A DNA stretch of 8,820 nucleotides from Anaerolineae bacterium. GTDB taxonomy: Bacteria > Chloroflexota > Anaerolineae > B4-G1. A program made the translations under genes and the position numbers. The stretch lies in assembly GCA_016783285.1 (NCBI GenBank), contig JADHWW010000183.1, positions 1-8,820 of the forward strand. The letters are read 5' to 3'. The notes beneath the pieces are model-generated. The model did not search any database, was not told where the DNA came from, and saw only the letters and a list, made by a program, of their open reading frames with translations. Below are positions 6,640 through 8,820 of this stretch, piece by piece; position 1 is the first letter of the stretch; each line of letters starts with the position of its first letter.

Positions 6640-7485
6640 TTACTCCTCACCCCAATACTTCTGGTAGAGAGCATCCAGCGTGCCATCGGCCTCAAGCACC
6701 CCGATGGCGTAGTTGATCGGCTCGACCAGGTCGCTGCCGGACGGGAAGACGAAGCCCAGTTGCTCCTCGCCGGTCAACGGATCACCCACGATCATGACAT
6801 CGTCCGGGTTCTGTTCTATGAACCCCTTAGCCGCTTCCTCGTCGATGATCACTGCGTCCACGTCCCCGGCGATGAGGGCCTGGACGGGCATGTCGAAGGT
6901 GTCGAAGCTCTGAACCCGGTCCTCGCCGACCAGGTCAATCGCCACCGCCTCGTTGGTGGTGCCGATCTGGGTGCCGACGGGGGCATCGCTGGCGACCAGG
7001 CTGGCCTCGTCCACGATCTCCGTCTCGCCCACACGGGCGAGGATCACCTGGCGGATGACCATGTAGGGGATTGAGAAGTCCACGATCTCGTCCCGCTCCG
7101 CCGTGATGGTGACGCCGTCCGCGACCATGTCGTACTCGCCGGCAGCGGTGGCTTCGAAGATGCCATCCCAGGCCGCTTCGACGAAGACGGGGGTGCAGTT
7201 GAGTACCTCGCAGATGGCGCGGCAGGCGTCGTAGTCCCACCCCATTGGCTCACTGGTCGCCTCGTCTATGTAGTTGAAGGGCGGGTAGGCGTTCTCGATG
7301 GCGATGTTCACCTCGGCGCCTCCCAGGTCGTACTCCGGCGCCGTCTCAGTTGGTGCCTCGGTGGGTGCCGCAGTCGGTGCCTCGGTGGGCGGTGTTTCTT
7401 CAGTGGCAGGCGGAGCACAGGCGGCTATCATCGCCACCACTATTACCAGGATTGTCATCAGGGGCAGTAACTTGGTTGTTTTCAT
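6640..7485 (-). CDS. Amino-acid ABC importer substrate-binding lipoprotein (SBP family 3)
   Basis: 281 residues. The ATG at 7485 is preceded by AAAGGAGAGAGG. Signal peptide 1-22 ends in lipobox IAAC with Cys23 as the lipid-modified residue. Residues 24-53 are a Pro/Thr/Glu/Ala-rich tether ([14 protein letters not shown]) encoded by a short DNA repeat at about 7350-7392. Residues 57-281 are the SBP_bac_3 domain: [16 protein letters not shown] (59-74), GWDYD (82-86), [17 protein letters not shown] (125-141) with the ligand-binding Arg131, GTQIGTTNE, and the closing [13 protein letters not shown]. The protein captures a polar amino acid outside the membrane and delivers it to the permease. The exact ligand is not readable from motifs. 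It is the first gene of the operon with permease and ATPase; its leader is about 260 nt and highly structured. Confidence 0.93.
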   Translation of the reverse strand: MKTTKLLPLMTILVIVVAMIAACAPPATEETPPTEAPTAAPTEAPTETAPEYDLGGAEVNIAIENAYPPFNYIDEATSEPMGWDYDACRAICEVLNCTPVFVEAAWDGIFEATAAGEYDMVADGVTITAERDEIVDFSIPYMVIRQVILARVGETEIVDEASLVASDAPVGTQIGTTNEAVAIDLVGEDRVQSFDTFDMPVQALIAGDVDAVIIDEEAAKGFIEQNPDDVMIVGDPLTGEEQLGFVFPSGSDLVEPINYAIGVLEADGTLDALYQKYWGEE

Positions 7486-7516
7486 TTCCTCTCTCCTTTG
7501 AGTTTCCTCCCTCTTC

Positions 7517-7528
7517 GAACTGCAGTTC
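7517..7528. promoter_or_regulatory. Perfect 12-bp palindrome upstream of the receptor gene
   Basis: GAACTGCAGTTC reads the same on both strands and lies 32 bp before the receptor start codon, downstream of the predicted promoter. It could be an operator for a dimeric repressor or an RNA hairpin close to the ribosome site. There is only one copy, so the call is tentative. Confidence 0.3.
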
Positions 7529-7579
7529 AGTTGAATCTGACCTTTGATCTATGAGAGTGTGAATGTTACCCTTGCTTGG

Positions 7580-7590
7580 TCACCTCCTTT
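7580..7590 (-). other. Orphan full-length Shine-Dalgarno sequence in the operon leader
   Basis: The minus strand reads AAAGGAGGTGA, an 11-nt complement to the usual 16S rRNA 3' tail. No ATG, GTG or TTG follows at a usable distance (next bases CCAAGCAAGGGTAAC), and it is about 95 nt before the receptor start. It may be a ribosome standby site or chance. Confidence 0.35.
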
Positions 7591-7599
7591 CGCGCCATT

Positions 7600-7719
7600 G
7601 AGATTTCTCGGAGAGTCGAGCCAGGAGTCTTTTTGATTGGTAGTAGGCCAGTCGCATTGGCCGTCTTGGGTCAAGAGCGCCCAACTCGGTTGGGCTACCA
7701 CCCTTCTCCGAGAGGTCTC
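7600..7719 (-). repeat. Cloverleaf-like structured segment in the operon leader
   Basis: An outer stem joins 7600-7614 to 7705-7719 (13 of 15 pairs; core TCTCGGAGA/TCTCCGAGA). Inside, 7639-7646 pairs with 7695-7702 (8 pairs, one being G-U only if the RNA is the minus strand). This encloses three hairpins: GGCCA/TGGCC with a 7-nt loop (7646-7662), TCTTG/CAAGA (7664-7676) and GCCCAAC/GTTGGGC (7679-7695). The hairpins sharing bases 7646 and 7695 cannot all form fully with the 8-bp stem at once. It may be a dispersed palindromic repeat or a leader RNA. It matches no RNA family that I recognise. Confidence 0.6.
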
Positions 7720-7752
7720 GCTGTCCCGCAACGTTCACAACAAATCGGAGTG

Positions 7753-7781
7753 AGTTTATCACGATTAGCATGCAAAGTCAA
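7753..7781 (-). promoter_or_regulatory. Candidate sigma70-type promoter for the amino-acid importer operon
   Basis: On the minus strand TTGACT (7781-7776) is followed by a 17-nt spacer and TAAACT (7758-7753). The matches are 5 of 6 and 4 of 6. The start would be near 7745, giving a leader of about 260 nt that contains the cloverleaf segment, the orphan Shine-Dalgarno and the 12-bp palindrome. Confidence 0.4.
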
Positions 7782-7806
7782 GAGCGAAGGTAACTCAAGA
7801 CCTGAC

Positions 7807-8088
7807 GTAACTGCTCAGGCTCTTCCCAAAACAGGCACAAATAGCACACGGATCAGCAATTCCCGTTATGGGGTTCGTAGTAACGACTTTAGTCGTTTGG
7901 GCCGCGCAACCAGCGACTAAAGTCGCCACTACGATGCCATATCACGCGGCAACGATGCTAAAACGGGAATTGCTGCACACGGATACACACGGATGAAACG
8001 GGTTCTCACAGATTTTTTATCTTTATCTGCGCACATCCGTGCGATCCGTGTTGATCCGTGTTCTATTTATGACTGGCTGAGCAGTTAC
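7807..8088. repeat. Large palindromic intergenic element interrupted by a smaller insertion
   Basis: The ends are a perfect 12-bp inverted repeat: GTAACTGCTCAG (7807-7818) and CTGAGCAGTTAC (8077-8088). The inner arms are 7836-7853 continued by 7985-8013 on the left, and 8025-8071 on the right. With the 7854-7984 block taken out they align without gaps, 35 of 47 bases, around an 11-nt T-rich loop (8014-8024). The arms contain reiterated ACACGGAT/ATCCGTGT units, a type I know as a widespread intergenic repeat. The right end overlaps the stop codon of the membrane protein gene. Confidence 0.8.
7854..7975. mobile_element. 122-bp MITE-like element with 14-bp TIRs and 9-bp target duplication
   Basis: The terminal inverted repeats are perfect: CAGCAATTCCCGTT (7854-7867) and AACGGGAATTGCTG (7962-7975). 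The 9-bp direct repeat CACACGGAT abuts both ends (7845-7853 and 7976-7984), as expected for a transposition target duplication. Inside is a second inverted repeat, CGTAGTAACGACTTTAGTCG at 7876-7895 against 7914-7933 (two mismatches). It has no coding capacity, so a transposase would have to come from elsewhere; none is in the window. A 9-bp duplication occurs in several IS families and does not identify one. Confidence 0.75.
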
Positions 8089-8820
8089 TCCTTCTGATAT
8101 AACGCCACTCCCCCCGCCAGACGCACCAGCCGCGCCCACAGCCGGGCCAGGATGAACACCTGCTGTACCAGGAGCACGAGCGGCCACCAGTCGAGCGGCA
8201 GGAGCGGCATCAGTACCCAGCGGTAGAGCGCGTGCAGCAGTCCCAACAGCAGCAGCGCCAGCCCATACAACCCGGCTACCGCCAGGGGCCGACGGACGAC
8301 GAAGCGCGCTGTTTCGACAAAGGCGCGGGCTACGTTGCGCGTCTCTCCCACGACGGCGATGACGCGGGCATATTCAAACAGGACCAGCCAGAGCACCACG
8401 ACGAGTGCCAGCAGGGGGACGACTACCCACGTCAGCCACCCGCCGACGGCAGCGACGGCTGCCACCGCAGCACCGGTGGCTGGGATGAGCACCACGACAG
8501 ACGCGACTCCCTGCACCACGCCCAGCAGCAGGAAAGCGCCAAACCAATGGTAGCAGCCCCACAGGAAACGGCGCCAGCGGAAGGGCTGCTGCGGGTCTTC
8601 GTCGTGAGCGCTCAGCCGAACGGCTTCGGCGTAGGTCAGCAGCACGCCACCGCTCAGGAAAGTGGCTGGCAGCCAAGCCAGCAGAGGCAGTGCTGCCGCT
8701 GTTAGCAACCCCAGAAGCGTCGCCTGCCGCAACCTGCGCGTCAATTCCGGCCAGCCACCTTCTCCCAACGCCGTGCCGCTGAGCGGCGCTGTCAGCGTCT
8801 CGGTGACCAGCCAAGCGTCT
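8085..8820 (-). CDS. Uncharacterised polytopic membrane protein, N-terminus beyond window
   Basis: The frame is open to the right edge, so the 5' end is missing; 244 residues are seen. The fragment begins DAWLVTETLTAPLSGTAL. Internal TTG codons exist but no start need lie inside the window. Strong hydrophobic spans lie at about 34-60, 91-116, 117-148, 178-205 and 210-228 of the fragment. Conserved-looking soluble pieces are RLSAHDEDPQQPFRWRRFL, and FEYARVIAVVGETRNVARAF followed by RRPLAV. I have seen this overall pattern (FEYARV, then a basic amphipathic stretch, then two last spans and ARLWARL) in unnamed bacterial membrane proteins, but I know no function. It ends LYQKE, and its TAA stop (8087-8085) lies in the arm of the large palindromic element. 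It is separated from the importer operon by 600 bp and is not clearly part of it. Confidence 0.75.
   Translation of the reverse strand, partial: DAWLVTETLTAPLSGTALGEGGWPELTRRLRQATLLGLLTAAALPLLAWLPATFLSGGVLLTYAEAVRLSAHDEDPQQPFRWRRFLWGCYHWFGAFLLLGVVQGVASVVVLIPATGAAVAAVAAVGGWLTWVVVPLLALVVVLWLVLFEYARVIAVVGETRNVARAFVETARFVVRRPLAVAGLYGLALLLLGLLHALYRWVLMPLLPLDWWPLVLLVQQVFILARLWARLVRLAGGVALYQKE

Noticed and set aside
7578..7591. Plus-strand GGTCACCTCCTTTC as a 16S rRNA 3' end remnant
   Set aside because: Only about a dozen bases match and nothing upstream resembles 16S rRNA. A chance or Shine-Dalgarno explanation on the other strand is simpler.
7639..7702. A tRNA gene, suggested by the cloverleaf and a CCA after the inner stem
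   Set aside because: None of the loops has the expected tRNA residues: no TTCRA in the 7-nt loop, no 7-nt anticodon loop with a U before the anticodon, no GG-containing D-loop. Stem lengths are also wrong.
7690..7712. T-box riboswitch: the minus strand reads AAGGGTGGTAGC followed by a hairpin and a CTCTT that could pair with AAGGG
   Set aside because: The invariant ACC of the T-box is not kept (AGC instead). Only about 35-40 nt lie between the predicted transcript start and this point, too few for the specifier stem. No terminator follows, and the gene is more than 200 nt away.
7976..8065. CRISPR array suggested by reiterated ACACGGAT/ATCCGTGT units
   Set aside because: The units are short, occur in both orientations, have no regular 30-40 bp spacers and form palindrome arms instead.

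Overview
The window looks like a piece of chromosome from a GC-rich, Gram-positive-style or monoderm-like bacterium, most plausibly a Chloroflexota (Anaerolineae-type) genome. This is inference. It rests on the secreted beta-helix protein with a CSLREA-like N-terminus and a terminal YLPLVLK tail, on lipoprotein (not periplasmic) solute-binding proteins, on GTG starts, and on dense families of small palindromic and heptameric repeats. No rRNA, tRNA, CRISPR array or transposase gene is visible.

Layout. Positions 1-1153 (minus) hold the N-terminal 384 residues of a secreted surface protein that runs off the left edge and contains 73-residue tandem repeats. Positions 1420-3849 (minus) encode an 809-residue secreted right-handed beta-helix protein with CSLREA-like, Ig-like and PKD regions. 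Back-to-back sigma70-type promoters lie at 3992-4073. The plus-strand gene 4094-4957 encodes a family-3 amino-acid-binding lipoprotein. It overlaps by 9 bp, tail to tail, the end of a complete minus-strand polar amino-acid ABC importer operon: binding lipoprotein 6640-7485, permease 5676-6569, ATPase 4949-5686. A 600-bp gene-free stretch (7486-8084) holds the operon leader and promoter plus a stack of nested repeats. Positions 8085-8820 (minus) hold the C-terminal part of an unrecognised polytopic membrane protein that runs off the right edge.

How it works together. The importer operon is a textbook set: lipid-anchored receptor, HisM/GlnP-type permease and GlnQ/HisP-type ATPase. The permease and ATPase genes overlap by 11 bp, and a strong GC hairpin separates the receptor gene from the permease gene. 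The second, plus-strand receptor may feed the same permease, since it has no permease of its own here. The two left-hand genes are surface or secreted proteins with no clear link to transport.

The most unusual content is the behaviour of small repeats. A 122-bp MITE-like element, with 14-bp perfect terminal inverted repeats and a 9-bp target duplication, sits inside one arm of a larger palindrome. Removing it restores a gapless 47-bp arm. The plus-strand receptor gene appears to have absorbed repeat DNA three times in frame: a 7-bp tandem array that encodes its signal peptide, a 24-bp insert, and a 69-bp palindromic insert. I see no convincing new defence or biosynthetic system.
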